Positions 35,042 through 41,987 of a stretch of 64,000 nt of DNA are shown in pieces. Source of the stretch: Allocatelliglobosispora scoriae (GTDB lineage Bacteria > Actinomycetota > Actinomycetes > Mycobacteriales > Micromonosporaceae). The translations under genes and the position numbers were made by a program. The DNA lies in contig NZ_JACHMN010000003.1 of assembly GCF_014204945.1 (NCBI RefSeq), positions 62,001 to 126,000 on the forward strand, given 5' to 3'. The notes under the pieces are model-generated. The model searched no databases and was not told the origin of the DNA. It saw nothing but the letters and a program-made list of their open reading frames with translations. How positions within the stretch are numbered: the stretch's first letter is position 1; every line of letters starts with the position of its first letter.

Positions 35042-36277
35042 TCAGGCGGACGCCTTGTCGTCGTCGCCCTTGGCCTTGGCGGCCGGCTTCTCCGCCGCAG
35101 GCGGAGCGACCGGCACGATGCCGGCGAGACCGGAGAGCATCTGGCCCAGCTGCGAGGTGACCGCGTCCTTCTGGCGAGTGAGGTCCTCGACCTCGCGGCG
35201 AGCGGCGCTCGTGGTGAGCTCGGCCTCGGTGCGAGCCTCGCTGACCGCGCGGTGCGCCTCGGCCTTGGCGTCGCCGATCGTCTTGTCCGCGATCGCCTTG
35301 GCCTTCTCGATCGTCTCGGTCGCGTTGCGCTCCGACTCGACCCGACGGGTCTCGGCGCGCTGCTCGATCTCCTTGGCGCGGTCCTCGGCGGCGCGTGCGC
35401 GCTCCTCGGCCTCGTTGACCATCTTCTGCGTCGACTGGACCTGCGACGCGTGGCGTGCGGCCTCCTCGCGCTCGGTCTTCTCGCGGCGCTCGGCCAGCTC
35501 CAGCTGCAGCGCCTGGAGGTCCTTGTCGCGCTTGTCGCGAGCGTCCGCCAGCATCTTCGACGCCTCGGCGCGCTTCTCCTCGGCCTCGCGGGAGGCCTTG
35601 GCGCGAAGCTGGGTGATCTCCCGCTCGGCGGTGGCACGCAGCGTGGCGACCTCCCGCTCGACGGTCGCCTTCAGCTCGGCCACCTCGTGCGCGGTCGCCG
35701 TGCGCAGCGCCTTGGTGTCGCGGTCGGCGTCGGCACGCAGGGTGTCGGCCTCGCGGCGAGCCTGGACGCGCACCTCGGCGGCCTCGCGCTCGACACCGGT
35801 GCGCAGCGCGGCTGCCTCCCGCTCGGCGGTCGCCTTCATGGCGGCGGCCTCGGCGCGAGCCTTGTCGGTGATCTCGCGGGCTTCGAGGCGGGCGGCCGAG
35901 AGGATGCCCTCCGACTCGCGCTTGGACTCGCCGCGGTGGTCGTTGGCCTGCTCCTCCGCGAGGCGCAGGATCTGCTCGACCCGCGTGCCGAGACCCGAGA
36001 GCGTCGGTCGGCTGTTCTCCTCGAGCTGCTTGCTCGTGTCGGTGAGCTTCTGCTCGACCGAGTTGAGGCGCTGCTCGGCCTGGCGAAGGCGGCGCTGCGC
36101 GTCGTTCATGCGCTGCTCGGACTCGACGCGGGCCTGCTCGGTCTGGCCGAGCTGGGCGTTCAGCCGGCCGACGAAGTCATTGACCTGCTCGCGGTCATAG
36201 CCACGCAAGACGACAGTGAAGTCATGTTGGGTGTTCGCGCCATCAAAGAAGGCGACGTTGGATTGCTGCTGGGGCAT
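35042..36277 (-). CDS. DivIVA-domain coiled-coil protein, FilP/Scy-like
   Basis: A 411-residue protein with N-terminal FTVVLRGYDREQVNDFVGRL (DivIVA-like membrane-curvature domain), LGTRVEQILRLAEEQANDHR, and a long highly charged coiled coil with heptad-like AEREAAALRTGVEREAAEV repeats up to about residue 370. It ends in a short Pro/Ala/Lys tail. Relatives are sometimes labelled cellulose-binding protein, a legacy name. The ATG at 36277 lies six bases after CAGTAT, again compatible with a leaderless transcript; the upstream frame to 36379 has no conserved features. It probably supports polar growth with the paralogue downstream. Confidence 0.82.
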   Translation of the reverse strand: MPQQQSNVAFFDGANTQHDFTVVLRGYDREQVNDFVGRLNAQLGQTEQARVESEQRMNDAQRRLRQAEQRLNSVEQKLTDTSKQLEENSRPTLSGLGTRVEQILRLAEEQANDHRGESKRESEGILSAARLEAREITDKARAEAAAMKATAEREAAALRTGVEREAAEVRVQARREADTLRADADRDTKALRTATAHEVAELKATVEREVATLRATAEREITQLRAKASREAEEKRAEASKMLADARDKRDKDLQALQLELAERREKTEREEAARHASQVQSTQKMVNEAEERARAAEDRAKEIEQRAETRRVESERNATETIEKAKAIADKTIGDAKAEAHRAVSEARTEAELTTSAARREVEDLTRQKDAVTSQLGQMLSGLAGIVPVAPPAAEKPAAKAKGDDDKASA

Positions 36278-36283
36278 TGCCAC

Positions 36284-36289
36284 ATACTG
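36284..36289 (-). promoter_or_regulatory. -10-like CAGTAT, leaderless type
   Basis: On the minus strand CAGTAT-GTGGCA precedes the ATG at 36277. Only A2 and T6 of the consensus match. Confidence 0.3.
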
Positions 36290-36421
36290 GCAGACGTACC
36301 GGGGGGCTTCGCAAGAGCGTGGGGCAGGTTTCGGCTCCAAAGATATGGTCAACTCATGAAGTTTGCATGATGTGACCATTTTGACCCGTTTTGAACACTA
36401 GATCGTGCTCACAACGCAGAG

Positions 36422-36451
36422 CGGTGGGAGCGCGCCGTTGCGCCCCCACCG
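36422..36451 (-). terminator. Hairpin terminator behind ccr
   Basis: CGGTGGGAGCGC and GCGCCCCCACCG pair with one mismatch around GCCGTT, 25 bases after the ccr stop. It separates ccr from the coiled-coil genes on the same strand. Confidence 0.55.
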
Positions 36452-36475
36452 GGTTCCGGAAGATCAGCAGGTCAT

Positions 36476-37831
36476 CTAGCAGTTGCGGAACCTGTTGATC
36501 GCGGTCTCGAAGCGCGCGCGCTTGTCTCCATCCCGGACACCCAGGCCCTCGGTCGGAGACAGGCACAGCACGCCCACTTTGCCCTGATGTGCGTTGCGGT
36601 GCACCTCGTACGCGGCCTGCCCCGTCTGCTCCAGCGGGAAGCTCTTGGAGAGAGTGGGATGGATCTGACCCAGGTCGATAAGTCGATTCGCCTCCCACGC
36701 CTCGCGATAATTGGCGAAGTGGCTGCCGACGATCCGCTTGAGGTGCATCCACAGATAGCGGTTATCGAATTGATGCATGAAGCCCGAGGTCGAGGCGCAG
36801 GTCACAATCGTGCCGCCGCGCTTGGTGACATAGACGCTCGCACCGAAAGTCTCCCGGCCCGGGTGCTCGAAGACGATGTCCGGGTCCTCGCCGCCGGTGA
36901 GTTCGCGGATCTTCTCGCCGAATCGGCGCCACTCGGCCGGATCCTGGGTGTTCTCGTCCGACCAGAAGCGGAAATCCTCGGCCGTTCGGTCGATCACCAG
37001 GTCGGCGCCCATCCGGCGGCAGAGCTCGGCCTTCTCCGGGCTGGAGACGACGCAGACCGGGATCGCGCCGCCGTTGAGCGCCATCTGCGTGGCATAGCTG
37101 CCGAGCCCGCCGCTCGCGCCCCAGATCAGCACGACGTCGCCCTGCTTCATGTTGGCGCCGTGGTGTGACACGAGCTGCCGGTACGCAGTGGAGTTGACCA
37201 GGCCCGGTGACGCGGCCTCCTCCCAGCTCAGATGCCGTGGCTTCGGCATCAGCTGGTTGGACTTGACGATGCACAGCTCGGCGAGGCCGCCGAAGTTGGT
37301 CTCGAAGCCCCAGATCCGCTGCTGTGGATCGAGCATCGTGTCGTCGTGGCCCGCCGCCTCCTCCAACTCCACGTTGAGGCAGTGCGCCACCACCTCGTCG
37401 CCCGGGTTCCACCGGGTGACACCCGGTCCGACCCGGAGCACGACGCCGGCCGCGTCCGACCCGACCACGTGATAGGGCAGGTCGTGCCGTTTGGTCTGCT
37501 CGGAGAGCCGGCCGTACCGGCGCAGGAAGCCGAAGGTGTCCATCGGCTCGAAGATCGAGGTCCAGACGGTGTTGTAGTTGATCGCGCTCGCCATCACCGC
37601 GATCAGGGCCTCACCGGGTGCCAGCTCCGGCGTCGGGACCTCCTGCACATGCAGTGACCTGCGGGGGTCCTTGTCCCTGCTGTCGAGCCCCTCGAAGAGG
37701 GAGGTCTCCTCGGCGCGCACCACGACGCCCCGATAGCTCTCCGGTACGGGCAGCTTGGCGATCGCCGCCAGCTCGGCCTCGGGATCGGCGGCATTCTCCG
37801 CCGCCATGATCGCGTCAAGGATTTTCTGCAC
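36476..37831 (-). CDS. ccr: Crotonyl-CoA carboxylase/reductase
   Basis: The enzyme reductively carboxylates crotonyl-CoA to ethylmalonyl-CoA with NADPH and CO2, the key step of the ethylmalonyl-CoA pathway and a supplier of polyketide extender units. It has the MDR fold with the cofactor site VLIWGASGGLGSYATQM, and full length (451 residues). The four CO2-binding residues known from the Kitasatospora setae enzyme (Asn81, Phe170, Glu171, His365) appear here as Asn87 in NYNTVW, Phe176-Glu177 in WGFETN and His371 in GSHFANY, all shifted by six, so carboxylation activity is expected. The GTG at 37831 has GAGG eight bases upstream. It is divergent from the dioxygenase-like gene at 38099. Confidence 0.96.
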   Translation of the reverse strand: MQKILDAIMAAENAADPEAELAAIAKLPVPESYRGVVVRAEETSLFEGLDSRDKDPRRSLHVQEVPTPELAPGEALIAVMASAINYNTVWTSIFEPMDTFGFLRRYGRLSEQTKRHDLPYHVVGSDAAGVVLRVGPGVTRWNPGDEVVAHCLNVELEEAAGHDDTMLDPQQRIWGFETNFGGLAELCIVKSNQLMPKPRHLSWEEAASPGLVNSTAYRQLVSHHGANMKQGDVVLIWGASGGLGSYATQMALNGGAIPVCVVSSPEKAELCRRMGADLVIDRTAEDFRFWSDENTQDPAEWRRFGEKIRELTGGEDPDIVFEHPGRETFGASVYVTKRGGTIVTCASTSGFMHQFDNRYLWMHLKRIVGSHFANYREAWEANRLIDLGQIHPTLSKSFPLEQTGQAAYEVHRNAHQGKVGVLCLSPTEGLGVRDGDKRARFETAINRFRNC

Positions 37832-37962
37832 AGCATGACCTCAATCCGGGAAACAATGCCAGCTCATCGTGGTGTTACTCGCACGCCGCCCGCCATGTCG
37901 GTTCGCGACATAGTCGGCAGCCCGCGTGTTGAGGGGCGTATCCGGACGCTACTTAACGGTAA

Positions 37963-37980
37963 TTAGGTTGGGGAACCTCA
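37963..37980. promoter_or_regulatory. AGGTT-GGGG-AACCT palindrome between ccr and dioxygenase gene
   Basis: TTAGGTTGGGGAACCTCA is a near-palindrome in the divergent intergenic region. It resembles an IdeR/DmdR iron box (TTAGGTT-N5-AACCTAA), but the spacer is one base shorter, so the match is imperfect. The rest of 37832-38098 is relatively A+T-rich and holds the promoter described next. Confidence 0.4.
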
Positions 37981-38021
37981 TTGTGAAAAAGTCCACCGGC
38001 GTGTTGGGGTTTTCGGCACGC

Positions 38022-38051
38022 TTGGAGGCCGGAAGGTCGGCGAAATAAAGT
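38022..38051 (+). promoter_or_regulatory. Promoter with TTGGAG and TAAAGT
   Basis: TTGGAG at 38022-38027 and TAAAGT at 38046-38051 are 18 bases apart, a plausible housekeeping promoter for the gene at 38099. Confidence 0.4.
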
Positions 38052-38098
38052 CGGGTGGACGACAGCGCACGAGGTTGACTAGGGGAAGAGTGGTCGAC

Positions 38099-38977
38099 AT
38101 GACCGTGGTCTACGTCGACGCCAAGCTCACCGACGACGAGCGCCGGGAGAAGCTATTCGCCGGCGACATCTTCGTCTTCACACCTACCGCCGGGACGCTT
38201 GAGCTGATCAACTTCGCTCGGCGCATGGCGGAGGAGGCGTTCGCGCCGCACTTCCCGCCGGACGCGCAGCACCACATGGAGGCCCAGGCCTACGTGGACG
38301 TGCTCGCCGACCTGAAGCCGTCCTTCATCAACCACCCCTACGCCAAGGATCTGCTGCGCCAGATCTTCGGCGAGCTCGGTTGCGCGGTGGAGGAGACATA
38401 CCTGGACGTCCCGCGGCTGCGCACGATGACCAGCGACTACCTCAACGCGGGGCTGACCTACCAGTTCCACGTGCACCGCGACACCTGGTTCTCGGCGCCG
38501 ATGTGCCAGATCAACTGGTGGATGCCGGTCTACGAGGTGACCGAGTCCAACATCATGGCGTTCCACCCGCGCTACTTCTCGGAGAAGGTCCCCAACAGCT
38601 CCGACGGCTACGCCTACGACACGTGGGTGGCGACGGGGCGCACCTCGGCGGCGAAGCAGGTCACGATGGAGACCCGCTGGCAGCCCGAGGCGACCGAGCC
38701 GGTGGAGAAGCACCCCGAGATCCGCGTGGTGACGCCCCCCGGCGGCATCCTGATGTTCTCCGGCGCACAGCTCCACTCGACGGTGCCCAACACCTCGGGC
38801 AAGACCCGCTTCTCGATCGACTTCCGCACGGTCAACCGCCAGGACGTGGCGACCCTGGCCGGCGCCCAAAATGTCGACTCGGCTGCAACGGGCACCACCC
38901 TGGGCGACTTCCTCCGCTCGACGGACCTCGAGCAGCTCCCCGCGGACCTCATCGCCGCCTACTCCGCCCCCCGCTGA
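38099..38977 (+). CDS. 2OG-Fe(II)/phytanoyl-CoA dioxygenase-like protein
   Basis: I do not know a characterised member. The 292-residue protein has a double-stranded beta-helix pattern with a possible iron site His126-x-Asp128 (FHVHRDTW), distal His226 (AQLHSTVP) and an Arg (Arg237 or Arg243 in KTRFSIDFR) that would hold 2-oxoglutarate. TPPGGILMFSGAQLHS is typical of the distal half of this fold. The N-terminal 100 residues are unlike standard phytanoyl-CoA hydroxylases. The ATG at 38099 has AGGGGAAG about ten bases upstream; GTG 38090 and TTG 38075 are less likely. It stands between ccr and mce, so an acyl-CoA substrate is a reasonable guess. Confidence 0.7.
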   Translation: MTVVYVDAKLTDDERREKLFAGDIFVFTPTAGTLELINFARRMAEEAFAPHFPPDAQHHMEAQAYVDVLADLKPSFINHPYAKDLLRQIFGELGCAVEETYLDVPRLRTMTSDYLNAGLTYQFHVHRDTWFSAPMCQINWWMPVYEVTESNIMAFHPRYFSEKVPNSSDGYAYDTWVATGRTSAAKQVTMETRWQPEATEPVEKHPEIRVVTPPGGILMFSGAQLHSTVPNTSGKTRFSIDFRTVNRQDVATLAGAQNVDSAATGTTLGDFLRSTDLEQLPADLIAAYSAPR

Positions 38978-39055
38978 AATTCCCGTTGATCAAGGGAAGA
39001 CTCGCCGCGAATCGGACACCCGACATGGCGAGTCTTCCCTTGATCAACGCGAATT
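38978..39055 (+). repeat. Family A long inverted repeat, copy 3
   Basis: The arm AATTCCCGTTGATCAAGGGA pairs with one mismatch to its partner; the core is CGCGAATCGGACACCCGACA. It begins one base after the upstream stop codon and its right end contains the stop codon of mce. Confidence 0.9.
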
Positions 39056-39524
39056 AGGGGGCCGGCTCGACCAGCTCGACCAGGACGCCGCCGGCGTCCT
39101 TGGGGTGGACGAAGTTCACGCGGGAGTTGGACGTGCCCCGCTTGGGGGAGTCGTAGAGGAGCCGGACTCCGCGGCTGCGCAGTTCGGCGCTCGTCGCCTC
39201 GATGTCCTCGACCGTGTATGCCAGCTGTTGCAGGCCGGGGCCCTTGCGGTCGAGGAACTTCGCGATCGTGGACTCCGCGTTCAAGGGAGCCAGGAGCTGG
39301 AGCCGGCCGCTGTCGGGGGTGGGCCCCACCTGGAGCATCGCCTCGCGGACGCCCTGCTCCTCGTTGGTCTCGGTGTGGACGCAGACCATCCCGAAGACCC
39401 GGCCGTAGAACTCGATCGCCTCGTCGAGATCGGCCACGGCGACGCCGACGTGATCGATCCGGAGCAGGCCGATGGCCGTCGGAGTAGCCTGTGACGAGGT
39501 CGACAAGTCATGGTGCTCAGTCAT
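39054..39524 (-). CDS. mce: Methylmalonyl-CoA epimerase
   Basis: The 156-residue glyoxalase-fold enzyme interconverts (R)- and (S)-methylmalonyl-CoA (and possibly ethylmalonyl-CoA). Metal ligands His25 (IDHVGVAV), Gln77 (RLQLLAP) and Glu150 (VLVELVE) match the family. The third-ligand position, normally within a GLHH motif, reads GLQQ here (Gln99-Gln100), a substitution also seen, as I recall, in other actinobacterial homologues. HPKDAGGVLVEL is conserved. It is divergent from the thiolase gene with only 64 bases between starts. Confidence 0.9.
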   Translation of the reverse strand: MTEHHDLSTSSQATPTAIGLLRIDHVGVAVADLDEAIEFYGRVFGMVCVHTETNEEQGVREAMLQVGPTPDSGRLQLLAPLNAESTIAKFLDRKGPGLQQLAYTVEDIEATSAELRSRGVRLLYDSPKRGTSNSRVNFVHPKDAGGVLVELVEPAP

Positions 39525-39588
39525 GGCATTAGTCTTACCGAACCAACGTTAAGGCGCCGTGTCGGGTGCCACAGCTGAGGAGCTACGG

Positions 39589-40773
39589 ATGAGTTCGGTG
39601 ATCGTGGCCGGTGCGCGTACCCCCATGGGTCGTCTGCTCGGCAACCTGAAGGATTTCCCCGCGACCGCGCTGGGCGGCGTGGCTATCGCCGCGGCGCTGG
39701 AGCGAGCCGGTGTCGCGCCGGAGCAGGTGCAGTACGTCATCATGGGCCAGGTGCTCCAGGCCGGAGCCGGGCAGATCCCGGCCCGCCAGGCTGCCGTGGC
39801 GGGTGGCATCCCGCTCTCCGTCCCCGCGTTGACGATCAACAAGGTCTGCCTCTCCGGCCTCGACGCGATCGCCCTCGCCGACCAGCTCATTCGTGCCGGT
39901 GAGGTCGAGATCGTGGTCGCGGGCGGCATGGAGTCGATGACGAACGCCCCGCACCTGCTCGTCGGCCAGCGGGCGGGCTACAAGTACGGCGACGTGGTCG
40001 TCAAGGACCACATGGCGCTCGACGGGCTCACCGATGCCTGGGAGGGCATCCCGATGGGCGAGGCGACCGAGCGGCAGGGCCGCAAGTGGGAGATCACCCG
40101 TGAGGAGCAGGACGCCTTCGCGGCCGACTCGCACCAGCGAGCCGCCGCCGCGCAGAAGAACGGCGTCTTCGCCGAGGAGATCACGCCGCTGACGATCCCG
40201 CAGCGCAAGGGCGATCCGATCGTGCTCGGTGAGGACGAGGGCGTTCGCCCGGACACCACCGTCGAGACCCTCTCGAAGCTGCGCCCGGCATTCAGCAAGG
40301 ACGGCACCATCACCGCCGGGACGGCCTCGCCGATCTCCGACGGTGCCTGCGCGGTCGTCGTGATGAGCAAGGCGAAGGCCGAGGAGCTGGGTCTGGCCTG
40401 GCTCGCCGAGATCGGTGCTCACGGCAACGTGGCCGGTCCGGACACCTCGCTGCACGCCCAGCCGTCCAACGCGATCAAGCAGGCGCTGGCGAAGGAGGGC
40501 ATCACCGCAGCCGACCTCGACCTGATCGAGATCAACGAGGCCTTCGCCGCGGTCGGCATCGCCTCCACCCGCGAGCTCGGCGTCGACCCGTCGATCGTCA
40601 ACGTTAACGGCGGCGCGATCGCGCTCGGCCACCCCATCGGCATGTCCGGTGCCCGGCTCGCCCTCACCCTCGCGCTGGAGCTCAAGCGGCGCGGCGGTGG
40701 CATCGGCGCGGCTGCGCTCTGCGGCGGCGGCGGCCAAGGCGATGCGTTGATCTTGAAGGTGCCTGCGGCGTGA
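39589..40773 (+). CDS. Acetyl-CoA C-acetyltransferase (thiolase)
   Basis: The enzyme condenses two acetyl-CoA to acetoacetyl-CoA. It has full length (394 residues), the nucleophilic Cys87 in NKVCLSG, His348 in [10 protein letters not shown] and Cys378 in [11 protein letters not shown], as well as [10 protein letters not shown] and NEAFA. The first step of C4-CoA synthesis with 3-hydroxybutyryl-CoA dehydrogenase (9939) and ccr is thus complete except for a crotonase, which is not in the window. The ATG at 39589 follows GAGGAG by about eight bases. The stop overlaps the next start (GTGA). Confidence 0.93.
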   Translation: MSSVIVAGARTPMGRLLGNLKDFPATALGGVAIAAALERAGVAPEQVQYVIMGQVLQAGAGQIPARQAAVAGGIPLSVPALTINKVCLSGLDAIALADQLIRAGEVEIVVAGGMESMTNAPHLLVGQRAGYKYGDVVVKDHMALDGLTDAWEGIPMGEATERQGRKWEITREEQDAFAADSHQRAAAAQKNGVFAEEITPLTIPQRKGDPIVLGEDEGVRPDTTVETLSKLRPAFSKDGTITAGTASPISDGACAVVVMSKAKAEELGLAWLAEIGAHGNVAGPDTSLHAQPSNAIKQALAKEGITAADLDLIEINEAFAAVGIASTRELGVDPSIVNVNGGAIALGHPIGMSGARLALTLALELKRRGGGIGAAALCGGGGQGDALILKVPAA

Positions 40774-41729
40774 GTCCTACGGTCGACGAGCTGATCAGCG
40801 CCGCGCGTGCGGGTGATGCTCGCAGCGTGGCGAAGCTGATCAGCCTCGTCGAGCGGGGCGCCCCCGAGCTGCCCCGGATCGCCGGGGCGCTGGGCGAGCA
40901 CGCCCAGCGCGCCCACATCATCGGCCTCACCGGCTCGCCCGGCGTCGGCAAGTCCACCACCACCAACGAGCTGGTGGCGGCCTTCCGGCGTGCGGGCAAG
41001 CGGGTGGGCGTCCTCGCCATCGACCCGTCCAGCCCGTTCACCGGCGGTGCGATTCTCGGCGACCGGGTGCGGATGCAGGACCACGCCACCGATCCGGGCG
41101 TCTACATCCGGTCGATGTCGAGCCGGGGCCACCTCGGCGGCCTCGCGTCGGCGACCCCGGCCGCGGCCCGGGTGCTCGCGGGGATCGGCTGCGACATCGT
41201 CGTGGTCGAGACCGTCGGCGTCGGCCAGGCCGAGGTGGAGATCGCCAGTCTCGCCGACACGACCCTGGTGCTGCTCGCGCCGGGGATGGGCGACGCGATC
41301 CAGGCCGTCAAGGCGGGCATCCTGGAGATCGCCGACATCTTCGTGATCAACAAGGCGGACCGGGACGGCGCGGACAACACATACCGGGACATCCAGGGCA
41401 TGATCGCCCTCGGCGAGCGGCCGCCCGGCCAGTGGCGTCCGCGAGTGCTGCGGACCGTGGCGTCCCGGGGTGAGGGGATCGCCGAGGTGGTCTCGACCCT
41501 GGACGAGCATTTGTCCTATCTGGAGGAGTCCGGCGAGCTGGCGAAGCGGCGGACGGAGCGGGCCGCCGCCGAGATCGAGGCGGTGGCGCTCGCCACCCTG
41601 CGCGCCCGGATCGGTTCCCTGCGCGGCGGCGACGGCATGCAGCTCGACGAGCTGGCGGGCAAGGTGGCGGTCGGCGCGCTGGATCCTTACGCCGCGGCCG
41701 AACGGCTCCTGGCAGCCCTGGAGTCCTGA
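40770..41729 (+). CDS. meaB: MeaB-family G3E GTPase chaperone of acyl-CoA mutases
   Basis: The GTPase gates adenosylcobalamin delivery to and protects B12-dependent acyl-CoA mutases. Walker A is GSPGVGKS (55-62), [20 protein letters not shown] and [10 protein letters not shown] are hallmark stretches, and NKAD gives base specificity. The length is 319 residues, normal for MeaB. The GTG overlaps the thiolase stop, so it is co-transcribed. Its likely clients are IcmA (48913) and a methyl- or ethylmalonyl-CoA mutase elsewhere in the genome. Confidence 0.93.
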   Translation: MSPTVDELISAARAGDARSVAKLISLVERGAPELPRIAGALGEHAQRAHIIGLTGSPGVGKSTTTNELVAAFRRAGKRVGVLAIDPSSPFTGGAILGDRVRMQDHATDPGVYIRSMSSRGHLGGLASATPAAARVLAGIGCDIVVVETVGVGQAEVEIASLADTTLVLLAPGMGDAIQAVKAGILEIADIFVINKADRDGADNTYRDIQGMIALGERPPGQWRPRVLRTVASRGEGIAEVVSTLDEHLSYLEESGELAKRRTERAAAEIEAVALATLRARIGSLRGGDGMQLDELAGKVAVGALDPYAAAERLLAALES

Positions 41730-41740
41730 CCGCTCCCACC

Positions 41741-41806
41741 GTCACGTTGTGCAGCAAAGCGTGCCCATTCGTCTGTGAATGGGCACGCTTTGCTGCACAA
41801 CGTGAC
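41741..41806 (+). repeat. Family B long inverted repeat, copy 2
   Basis: GTCACGTTGTGCAGCAAAGC begins the arm; the stem of about 30 bp closes around CGTCTGTG or so. The GCAGCAAAGCGTG core is the same as at 14238-14305. It starts 11 bases after the meaB stop. Confidence 0.88.
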
Positions 41807-41987
41807 GAGAGGCGGTGCCGGGCGCGAGGCGGCGGGCTGGACGGGTACGGCGAGTGGGGCACGGTGACGCGGGCGGCGTGATCGCGGTGGTAAGGGCCGC
41901 TCAGGCTGCGAGGGGGTAACGGACGCTGCCACGATCACCTTGTGGCGGCTATGGTGTTGGCCGACCACGAGATCTGGAGGAACGACC

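Noticed and set aside
36476-37831. Ordinary zinc alcohol dehydrogenase or quinone reductase
   Set aside because: All four residues for CO2 binding of crotonyl-CoA carboxylase/reductase are in place.
37963-37980. A definite iron-regulator site
   Set aside because: Spacer is four rather than five bases, so I list it only as a candidate palindrome.
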